NCBI RefSeq assembly: GCF_000974445.1
Contig: NZ_BBOJ01000015.1
Coordinates: 62,001-126,000 of the forward strand
Direction of reading: 5' to 3'
Source: Lentzea aerocolonigenes
Lineage (GTDB): Bacteria; Actinomycetota; Actinomycetes; Mycobacteriales; Pseudonocardiaceae
Length of the DNA: 64,000 bases
Shown in pieces: positions 58,547 to 64,000 of the stretch. Each line of letters opens with the position of its first letter. The stretch's first letter is position 1. The translations under genes and the position numbers were made by a program. The notes beneath the pieces are model-generated. The model was not told the origin of the DNA. It did no database searches and worked only from the letters and a program-made list of their open reading frames with translations.

Positions 58547-59596
58547 TTACTGATCGATCCCGACGTCGTTCCACGCCGAACGCACCACGTCGGCGACCGC
58601 ACTCCCGAACAACGCGTGCGCCGACGCCGTGGTCGCGGCGGCCGCCTCTGCGAAGTTCGAGTTCACCCGGAGCTTCGTGGCCAGCGCGTCGTACCAGACC
58701 TTGCCCGCGCGTTCCCACGCGTTGCCGCCGAGCCGCGTCGCGACGAGGTGGAACGCCTTGTTGGGGATACCGGAGTTGATGTGGACGCCGCCGTTGTCGT
58801 TGCGGGGGTTGCCGTCGTCGGGCAGGTCGACGTACGAGCGCATGTGGGCGGGCTGGCGGTCGAGCTGGTGCGCGGTGCCGGGGTCCTTCATGGACCGCAG
58901 TGCGACGCCCTGCAGCTGCGTGCCGAGGATGCCGGCGCCGATGAGCCAGTCGGCCTGGTCGGCGGACTGTCCGAGCGCGTGCTGCTTGACCAGGGAGCCG
59001 AAGACGTCGGCCATCGACTCGTTCAGCGCGCCCGACTGCTTGCGGTAGCGCAGACCGGCCGTGTACTGCACGACGCCGTGCGTGATCTCGTGCCCCACGA
59101 CGGACAGGTCGCGGGCGAGGGCGCCGGACTGGAAGACCTTGCCGCTGCCGTCGCCGTAGACCATCTGGGTGCCGTCCCAGAAGGCGTTGTCGAAGCCGCG
59201 TCCGAAGTGGACGGAGGACACGAGCTTGAGGCCGTTGCCGTCGACGCTGTGCCTGCCGAGCACGTCGCGGTAGAAGTCGTAGGTCCTGTCGGCGTTGTCG
59301 AACGCGTCGTTGACGGCGGGATCGCCGACCGGGCCGTCACCTTCCTTGCGCCGCATGACGCCGGGCAGGGCTCGTTCGTCGCCACCCTGGACGTCGTGGA
59401 CGGCCTTGAACTCGCTCGCGGGCCCGCGCAGCTGGCCCGCGTTGAGGTCGAGGAACTGGATCGCCTCGGTGAGCGTGTCGCGCTGGGCGTGCAGCGCGGC
59501 CGAGGCGAGCAGGGTCGGGATGGTGTCGCGGATGTCGATGCCGCCGGTTTCGGCGAGCTCGATGAGCAGGTGGGCGGGCAGGATGAAGCAGGTCAT
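58547..59596 (-). CDS. M4-family (thermolysin-type) metalloprotease, protealysin-like
   Basis: Zinc protease of 349 aa with HEITH (VVGHEITHGVVQYTAG) and the third ligand Glu in GALNESMADVFGSL. The active-site His region is DNGGVHINSGIPNKAFHLVA. Unlike thermolysin it has no signal peptide and only a short propeptide beginning MTCFILPAHLLIELAETG, the protealysin-type precursor motif. Such proteases are cytoplasmic or exported without a Sec signal; some modify bacterial or host proteins. ATG at 59596 with GGGGGAA upstream. The promoter area has the TGCAAC repeats. Confidence 0.92.
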   Translation of the reverse strand: MTCFILPAHLLIELAETGGIDIRDTIPTLLASAALHAQRDTLTEAIQFLDLNAGQLRGPASEFKAVHDVQGGDERALPGVMRRKEGDGPVGDPAVNDAFDNADRTYDFYRDVLGRHSVDGNGLKLVSSVHFGRGFDNAFWDGTQMVYGDGSGKVFQSGALARDLSVVGHEITHGVVQYTAGLRYRKQSGALNESMADVFGSLVKQHALGQSADQADWLIGAGILGTQLQGVALRSMKDPGTAHQLDRQPAHMRSYVDLPDDGNPRNDNGGVHINSGIPNKAFHLVATRLGGNAWERAGKVWYDALATKLRVNSNFAEAAAATTASAHALFGSAVADVVRSAWNDVGIDQ

Positions 59597-59665
59597 GAGT
59601 CGTTTCCCCCTTCTGTTTCCCCGTGTACCCGGAGAGGAGGACTCGGGCCGCCCCACAAATACACG

Positions 59666-59727
59666 TGCAACTGAAGGTTGCGCGAACGATCCCTCCCGGC
59701 TACGTTGACGTGCAACCGATGGTTGCA
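59666..59727. promoter_or_regulatory. Two TGCAAC-N5-GTTGC(A/G) operators for the ArsR regulator
   Basis: TGCAAC-N5-GTTGCG (59666-59682) and TGCAAC-N5-GTTGCA (59711-59727) are two copies of one palindrome 45 bp apart. They lie between the divergent protease and SRPBCC genes. The second is 16 bp before the SRPBCC start. The ArsR protein encoded in this operon is the likely ligand-free binder. Confidence 0.78.
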
Positions 59728-59743
59728 TTCAAGGGAGGATCTC

Positions 59744-60190
59744 GTGGAGTACGGAAGCATCGAACGCGAGCTGCACATCGACGCCACCCCGGAGGTGGTC
59801 TACGAGGTGGTCAGCTCCGCCGAGCACCTGCGCGAGTGGTGGCCGGACGACGCCGAGCTCGACCCGGTGCCCGGCGGTACCGGCAGGCTCGTCTTCGGCG
59901 ACCCGGACTCGCCGGACGCGAAGGTCGAGCGGCTCACCGTCGTGGAGGCCGACCCGCCCCACCGGTTCGCGTTCCGCTGGGTCTACGAAGACGACAACTC
60001 GCTGCTCGTCACCATGGACATCATCGCGTCCGGCGACGGAACCCTGTTGCGCTTCAAGGAGACCGGCTTCCGCGAGCGCGGGTGGGAGGCGGCCGTGCTG
60101 GAGCAGGCGTACGCCGATCACGTCCAGGGCTGGGACCACTTCCTGCCGCGCCTGGTCGCCCGCGCCAACAGCCTGGTCGCGCGGCCGTGA
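59744..60190 (+). CDS. SRPBCC (START/AHSA1-like) domain protein
   Basis: Ligand-binding helix-grip protein of 148 aa: SIERELHIDATPEVVYEVVS, AEHLREWWPDDAELD, FRWVYEDDN and the C-terminal long helix (YADHVQGWDHFLPRLVARAN). It may bind hydrophobic ligands. GTG at 59744 with AGGGAGGA upstream; 4-base overlap with arsR. First gene of an SRPBCC-ArsR-SRPBCC operon. Confidence 0.9.
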   Translation: MEYGSIERELHIDATPEVVYEVVSSAEHLREWWPDDAELDPVPGGTGRLVFGDPDSPDAKVERLTVVEADPPHRFAFRWVYEDDNSLLVTMDIIASGDGTLLRFKETGFRERGWEAAVLEQAYADHVQGWDHFLPRLVARANSLVARP

Positions 60191-60522
60191 TCGACGACGA
60201 CCTGTGGTCCGCGGTGGGCGACCCGACCCGCCGTCGGATGCTCGACCTGCTGCTCGTCGACGGCGGCGGCACGGCGACCACGCTCAGCGAGCAGCTGCCC
60301 GTCACCCGGCAGGCGGTCGCCAAGCACCTCGGCGTGCTCGACCGCGTCGGCCTGGTGCACGCGACGCCGCTGGGACGGGAGCGCCGCTACGAGGTGGACG
60401 AAGCACAGCTGGCCCGCGCGGTCGCGCAGCTGTCCTCGGTCGGCGCGACCTGGGACGCCCGGTTGCAGCGGATCAAGCGCATCGCCGAACGGATCCAACG
60501 ACAGACGGGGGAGATCTCATGA
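60187..60522 (+). CDS. ArsR-family repressor
   Basis: Winged-helix repressor of 111 aa: LWSAVGDPTRRRMLDLLLVD, then TTLSEQLPVTRQAVAKHLGV and RVGLVHATPLGRERRYEVDE. No metal-binding Cys motif is present, so it probably responds to an organic ligand or acts constitutively. GTG start overlaps the SRPBCC stop; ATGA overlap with the next SRPBCC gene. It probably binds the TGCAAC palindromes upstream of the operon. Confidence 0.92.
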   Translation: MIDDDLWSAVGDPTRRRMLDLLLVDGGGTATTLSEQLPVTRQAVAKHLGVLDRVGLVHATPLGRERRYEVDEAQLARAVAQLSSVGATWDARLQRIKRIAERIQRQTGEIS

Positions 60523-60971
60523 CGACACGGACAGAGCGCGGCTACTCGACCTCGTACACCGTCGAGCAGTCACCGGACGAGGTCTACGCGGCCGTCCTGG
60601 ACGTCCGGTCCTGGTGGACGGGCGAGGTCGAAGGCGGCACCGACGAGGAAGGCGCCGAGTTCACCTACCGGCATCCTCCGCAGCACTACAGCCGTCAGCG
60701 CGTGACCGAGCTCGAACCGGGTCGCCGCGTGGTCTGGCGGGTCACCGACAGCCACCTGTCGTTCGTCTCGGTGCCGGACGAGTGGACCGGCAGCGAGATC
60801 GTGTTCGACATCGCCGCGGTGGACGGCGGCACGGAGTTGCGGTTCACCCACGTCGGCCTGGTGCCGGACGTCGAGTGCTTCGGCGCGTGCTCCACGGGCT
60901 GGCTGCACTACGTCGGTGGCAGCCTGCACAGCCTGATCACGACCGGGCGAGGCCTTCCCGACCCGTGGTGA
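60519..60971 (+). CDS. SRPBCC domain protein (second copy)
   Basis: Helix-grip protein of 150 aa: YSTSYTVEQSPDEVYAAVLD, VRSWWTGEVEGGTDEEGAEF, ELRFTHVGLVPDVECFGACS and the C-terminal helix WLHYVGGSLHSLITTGRG. It is an AHSA1-type cavity protein different in sequence from the first copy. Last gene of the ArsR operon; role unknown. Confidence 0.9.
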   Translation: MTTRTERGYSTSYTVEQSPDEVYAAVLDVRSWWTGEVEGGTDEEGAEFTYRHPPQHYSRQRVTELEPGRRVVWRVTDSHLSFVSVPDEWTGSEIVFDIAAVDGGTELRFTHVGLVPDVECFGACSTGWLHYVGGSLHSLITTGRGLPDPW

Positions 60972-61068
60972 TCAGCCGGGCGATCTCGTTCGGCGGCAGG
61001 CGGTCGGTGTTCACGTGACGCCTGGCACGACCACGCGCCGGGCGGTCCCCACAGCCGCAGGACAGGGA

Positions 61069-61476
61069 TCAACCGCGAGCCCACTCCGTGACGACCGGAG
61101 TGCCGTCCAGCGACGTCACCCTGACCCGCACCAGCCCGGACGGCACTTCGGCCGCCGTGAACCAGCCGTCGCTGATCGGTACCGCACGGCGTGAGCGCGG
61201 CGTCTCCACCACCGCCTCGCCCTCGGCGCCGGTGACGAACCCGCGCACCACGCCGTCGCTGATCTCCAGGTTCAGCGTGACGTGCGCGGACTCGAACGCG
61301 AGCGTCACCGGTTCGTCGCCGCGCACCAGGGCCTCGGCCTCGACGAGCTCGGCCAGTTCCGCGTCGAGCGACCGCAGTGCCAGTGCGGCGCTCGCGTCAC
61401 GCAGCACGCCCGCCGGGACCGGGTCGAACTCGTCGGCCGCGGCCCGCAGCACGTCGAGGAACTCGTCGTCGTTCAT
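61069..61476 (-). CDS. Hypothetical partner of the ECF sigma factor (135 aa)
   Basis: Protein with a helical N-terminal half (MNDDEFLDVLRAAADEFDPV, LDAELAELVEAEALVR) and a beta-rich C-terminal half (FESAHVTLNLEISDGVVRGF, VPSGLVRVRVTSLDGTPVV). No membrane helix. ATG at 61476 overlaps the sigma stop (ATGA) and has GGAGGAG upstream. In other actinobacteria such small proteins sit between an ECF sigma gene and a CHAT- or TPR-domain gene; no CHAT gene is here. Function unknown. Confidence 0.78.
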   Translation of the reverse strand: MNDDEFLDVLRAAADEFDPVPAGVLRDASAALALRSLDAELAELVEAEALVRGDEPVTLAFESAHVTLNLEISDGVVRGFVTGAEGEAVVETPRSRRAVPISDGWFTAAEVPSGLVRVRVTSLDGTPVVTEWARG

Positions 61477-62027
61477 GACCGCTCCTCCAGCACCTCGTTG
61501 CCCCTGACCAGCGCTTTCAACCGGCCCAGGCACCGTTGGCGGATCGGGCCGATGCTGCCGACCGGCATGTCCAGGGCGAGGGCGACCTCGGCGTAGGCGG
61601 GCGGCGGCGAGGCCATCAGCACACGCAGCAGACGCCGGCAGCGGTCCGGGAGCTCCTCGAAGACACGCCACAGCGCGGCGTTGCGTTCGCCGACGAGCAT
61701 CGCGTGGTCGACGTCCGGGGCGGGGTCGGGGGAGTCGGCGATCTCCTCGGCGGGTTCGGGCAGGCGTCCCGCGCGGCGCAGCAGCTGCAGGCACTCGTGC
61801 CGCGCGGTGGTGGCGAGCCAGCCCGCCAGCCGTTCGGGTTCCGCGATGCCGTCGAGGTGCTCGACCAGCTTGATCCACGTGCACTGCACGGCGTCGGCCG
61901 CGTCGGCGTCGCTGAAGCGGTGGGCGCGGGCGATCGACCACAGCAGTCCGCTGAACTGCCTGACCAGCGCGTCCCACGCGGCCTGGTCACCACGCGCGGC
62001 CGCGGCCAGCGACGCCGGTATGTCCAT
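61473..62027 (-). CDS. ECF-type RNA polymerase sigma factor
   Basis: Sigma factor of 184 aa. Region 2: RGDQAAWDALVRQFSGLLWS, DADAADAVQCTWIKLVEHL and LAGWLATTARHECLQLLRR. Region 4: RCRRLLRVLMASPPPAYAEV, then PVGSIGPIRQRCLGRLKAL. ATG at 62027 lies inside inverted arms ATGTCCA/TGGACAT (62020-62035), which could hold an autoregulatory site. Coupled to the 135-aa partner gene. Confidence 0.92.
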   Translation of the reverse strand: MDIPASLAAAARGDQAAWDALVRQFSGLLWSIARAHRFSDADAADAVQCTWIKLVEHLDGIAEPERLAGWLATTARHECLQLLRRAGRLPEPAEEIADSPDPAPDVDHAMLVGERNAALWRVFEELPDRCRRLLRVLMASPPPAYAEVALALDMPVGSIGPIRQRCLGRLKALVRGNEVLEERS

Positions 62028-62180
62028 GTGGACATGATGCCGCCCGACGTCGTCCAGATCCGGTTGCCTTGCTACCCGTTTTTCCGAATTTCACGCAACA
62101 CGGTCTTGATTCGCGTAATGCACGTCACAAAACCGCGTCTCGGGTGCATGCTGATGTCCAGCAGCTCAACCCGAGGACTG

Positions 62181-62363
62181 ATGACCATGACGAGTGCGAC
62201 CGCGTCCTCCCGCCACAACTGGGAGTCGGACCTGGAGCGCTACCGGACCAGAGCGGTCCAGGTGCTCGACACGCACCTGCCCGCGACGACCGGCTGCACC
62301 GAGTGCGGCGACCCGTGGCCGTGCGCCCGTGCCTGCACGGCCGAACTGGTGCTCGAGCTCTGA
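62181..62363 (+). CDS. Small Cys-containing actinobacterial protein (60 aa)
   Basis: Short protein MTMTSATASSRHNWESDLER, then the Cys-rich C-terminus GCTECGDPWPCARACTAELV, with four Cys that could bind zinc. Similar small proteins are common in actinomycetes; function unknown. ATG at 62181 with GAGGA five bases upstream. The 153-bp region before it, up to the sigma gene, holds no other gene but includes TTGATT at 62107-62112 as a possible -35 element. Confidence 0.75.
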   Translation: MTMTSATASSRHNWESDLERYRTRAVQVLDTHLPATTGCTECGDPWPCARACTAELVLEL

Positions 62364-62855
62364 TCAGGACTCCACCCGCGCGAGGAACGCCGCCACCCCG
62401 GTGACGATCCTCGCGGCCTGGTCGTCCTGCGAGATCGACTCGTGGAAACGCGAGCCGGGTCCCGCGCTTTTCTTCCCGCGCAGGTAGAGCGAGCACTGCA
62501 GGTCCGCGCACACGTAGGCGCCGACCGAGTTGCCCAGCTGGCCCGACTTCCCGGCCTTGCGCGCCGTCATCAGCGACACGCCGTCCCCCGGATGCGTGGT
62601 CAGGCACCACGCGCACATCGTCTTGCGCGCCCGCCCGGCCTGCGCGGCCCGGCGCAGCGCGATGCCGACGAGCCGTCCGTCGAGGTCGGCCACCAGATAG
62701 GAGCGGTCGGGTGCGGCGGGGTCGGTCCAGCCGAGGAAGTCGAGGTCGTCCCACGGCCGGTCGGCGAGATCCTTGGGCACGTGCATGCGCTTCGCCTCGC
62801 CCTTGGTGGAATTGACGAAGGACGCGCGGATGTCGGGTTCGGTCAGTGGCTTCAC
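62364..62855 (-). CDS. FBP-domain (FusB/FusC-like EF-G-binding) zinc protein
   Basis: Protein of 163 aa. The N-terminal region (KPLTEPDIRASFVNSTKGEA) and the C-terminal treble-clef zinc finger (TMCAWCLTTHPGD, YVCADLQCSLYLRG) match the FBP domain of EF-G-binding proteins, which release stalled EF-G and give fusidic-acid resistance in staphylococci. GTG start at 62855. Divergent from a TetR gene that probably controls it. Confidence 0.88.
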   Translation of the reverse strand: MKPLTEPDIRASFVNSTKGEAKRMHVPKDLADRPWDDLDFLGWTDPAAPDRSYLVADLDGRLVGIALRRAAQAGRARKTMCAWCLTTHPGDGVSLMTARKAGKSGQLGNSVGAYVCADLQCSLYLRGKKSAGPGSRFHESISQDDQAARIVTGVAAFLARVES

Positions 62856-62866
62856 GTCGAGGAACG

Positions 62867-62907
62867 CTAGGCTTGCCTAGAGGTCCTAGGCAAATTATTA
62901 AGGACCT
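62867..62907. promoter_or_regulatory. Overlapping palindromes between the FBP and TetR genes
   Basis: CTAGGC-TT-GCCTAG (62867-62880) is a 14-bp palindrome. AGGTCCT (62881-62887) pairs with AGGACCT (62901-62907). The block is AT-richer than its surroundings (CAAATTATTAA) and lies 12 bp before the FBP start on one side and 16 bp before the TetR start on the other, so it should contain both promoters and the TetR operator. Confidence 0.72.
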
Positions 62908-62922
62908 TAGGAAGGGTGGCGC

Positions 62923-63489
62923 ATGGCACGCGCGGGTCTCACCGCGGACCGCCTCACGCAGGCGGCCGCGGAGCTGGCGGACGAGGTCGGCTTCGAGAAC
63001 GTGACGGTGTCCGCGCTCGCCCGCCACTTCGGTGTGAAGGACGCGTCGCTCTACTCGCACATCCGCAACGCCCACGACCTGCGCGTCCGGCTCGCGGTGC
63101 TGGCCCTGGCCGAGCTGGCCGACCGCGTCGCGGACGCGCTGGCCGGCCGTTCGGGCAAGGACGCGCTGGTGGCGTTCGCCAACGCGTACCGGCGCTACGC
63201 CCACGAGCACCCCGGCCGGTACACGGCGACGCAGATGGCGCTGGACCCGGACACGGCCGCCACCAGCGCGGCGGGCAAGCACGCCGAGATGACCCGCGCG
63301 ATCCTGCGGGGCTACGACCTGTGGGAACCCGACCAAACCGACGCCGTACGGCTGCTGCACAGCACGTTCCACGGCTACGTCTCACTGGAGCGCGCCGGGG
63401 CGTTCCACAGCCACCCGCGCGGGGTGGAGGCGTCGTGGACGCGGGCGCTCGACGGACTCGACTCGCTGCTGAGGTCCTGGCCCGCCTAG
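62923..63489 (+). CDS. TetR-family regulator (WHG-type C-domain)
   Basis: Repressor of 188 aa. The HTH is LTADRLTQAAAELADEVGFE, then HFGVKDASLYSHIRNAHDLR. The C-terminal part (YRRYAHEHPGRYTATQMALD, LLHSTFHGYVSLERAGAF) is the TetR C-terminal WHG type. ATG at 62923. Divergent from the FBP-domain gene and followed by a nested hairpin. Confidence 0.93.
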   Translation: MARAGLTADRLTQAAAELADEVGFENVTVSALARHFGVKDASLYSHIRNAHDLRVRLAVLALAELADRVADALAGRSGKDALVAFANAYRRYAHEHPGRYTATQMALDPDTAATSAAGKHAEMTRAILRGYDLWEPDQTDAVRLLHSTFHGYVSLERAGAFHSHPRGVEASWTRALDGLDSLLRSWPA

Positions 63490-63495
63490 TAGTGT

Positions 63496-63574
63496 GTCGC
63501 GGCTCAGTTCTGGCGCTTACACCGTGGATGAAGGGTCCCTTCATCCGCAGCCGGGAGCACAACTAAGCCGCGAC
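63496..63574. terminator. Nested palindromic structure (bidirectional terminator or dispersed repeat)
   Basis: Outer arms GTCGCGGCTCAGTT (63496-63509) and AACTAAGCCGCGAC (63561-63574) match at 13 of 14 positions. Inside, GGATGAAGGG and CCCTTCATCC (63526-63546) form a near-perfect palindrome around one base. It lies between the stops of the convergent TetR and Lrp genes. The inner palindrome type recurs often in Pseudonocardiaceae, so a repeat family is possible. Confidence 0.72.
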
Positions 63575-63591
63575 GGCCCACGACCCTTTGA

Positions 63592-64000
63592 TCACAGGCG
63601 CGGCCGGCTCAGCAGCCGGGACAGCACGATCGCGCTCTCGGTCCGCTGGATCGGCGCGGTGGACCGCACCCGCTGGATGGCTTGTTCCAGGTGCGGGATG
63701 TCCCTGGCGAGGAGGTAGAGCATCGCGTCGGCGCCACCGGAGACGGTGCAGGCCTCGATGACCTCCGGGATGCCGTCCAACGCCTCGCGCAGGTCGGCCG
63801 GAGTCGGGTTGCCCGCGCAGTAGACCTCCACGAACGCCTCGGTGTGCCAGGCCAGGGCCTGCGGGTCGACCAGCGCGGTGAAGCCGCGGATCGCGCCGGT
63901 TTTGACCAGGCGGTCCAGGCGTCTCTTGGCCGCGGACGGGGACAGTCCGGCGGCCCTGCCGATCTCGGCGTAGGTGGCGCGGGCGTTGCGCACGACGCAC
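63592..64000 (-). CDS. Lrp/AsnC-family regulator, 5' end cut by window edge
   Basis: Feast/famine regulator. The frame is open to the edge; visible is RNARATYAEIGRAAGLSPSA, then AAKRRLDRLVKTGAIRGFTA (AsnC-type HTH). The RAM ligand domain follows (FVEVYCAGNPTPADLREAL, VIEACTVSGGADAMLYLLAR). A GTG at 63993 could be read as a start, but the missing first HTH helix shows the gene begins outside. It probably senses an amino acid. Confidence 0.9.
   Translation of the reverse strand, partial: CVVRNARATYAEIGRAAGLSPSAAKRRLDRLVKTGAIRGFTALVDPQALAWHTEAFVEVYCAGNPTPADLREALDGIPEVIEACTVSGGADAMLYLLARDIPHLEQAIQRVRSTAPIQRTESAIVLSRLLSRPRL

Noticed and set aside
1..64000. CRISPR arrays, tRNA, rRNA, prophage or integrative element
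   Set aside because: No regularly spaced repeats, no tRNA-like or rRNA sequence, no integrase, and no block of phage genes was recognised by eye.

Overview
The window is chromosomal DNA from a high-GC (about 70 percent) actinomycete. The glnX-glnH-pknG operon, the XRE/DUF397 pair, MmyB-type regulators, many ECF sigma factors and many GTG starts point to the Pseudonocardiaceae (Lentzea-, Saccharothrix- or Amycolatopsis-like). That placement is inference. I see no rRNA, tRNA, CRISPR array, prophage or large biosynthetic cluster. Most of the region consists of small units, each a regulator beside a divergent or co-transcribed target gene. No gene-free stretch exceeds 300 bases.

Layout. 1-3.3 kb: sugar ABC transporter (permease cut by the left edge, binding protein) with a divergent LacI regulator and two matching operators. 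3.3-8.1 kb: membrane-anchored hydrolase, MFS exporter with a divergent MmyB-type regulator, and a secreted GH9 glycosidase. 8.1-13.5 kb: glutamate-sensing operon glnX-glnH-pknG with a PP2C phosphatase as fourth gene. 13.6-18 kb: TetR regulator, shared operator, and a SNF2 helicase-SWIM protein-acetyltransferase operon. 18-27.3 kb: small metabolic, membrane and regulatory genes, two small zinc-finger-like proteins (one only 31 residues), and an ECF sigma factor with its membrane partner. 27.4-31.6 kb: MerR gene, a second TetR closely like the first with the same operator core, an NmrA-like gene, two genes that look shortened internally (HAD and YCII), and an ECF42-type sigma factor. 31.6-43.6 kb: glycosyltransferase, LysE exporter, AraC regulator, racemase, large subtilase, VOC/DGPF genes, RraA-like protein, and an MFS/DeoR/HAD cluster.

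43.6-45.4 kb is an IS605-type element: tnpA is broken by a 1-base insertion, tnpB is open but has an altered zinc ribbon, and a likely omega RNA lies at the right end. 45.4-50.5 kb: two genes of unknown function, an SDR with a divergent MmyB regulator, a VKOR-DsbA pair and a quinone oxidoreductase.

50.6-55.4 kb is the most defence-like part: a 1243-residue protein with TIR, STAND-NTPase, one membrane helix and about 14 WD40 blades, followed by an XRE regulator and a 54-residue DUF397 protein. 55.4-64 kb: a frameshifted iron-sulfur reductase, a hydrolase and HxlR gene around a perfect 20-bp inverted repeat, a protealysin-like protease, an ArsR gene between two SRPBCC genes, an ECF sigma factor with a partner, an FBP-domain protein with divergent TetR, and an Lrp/AsnC gene cut by the right edge.
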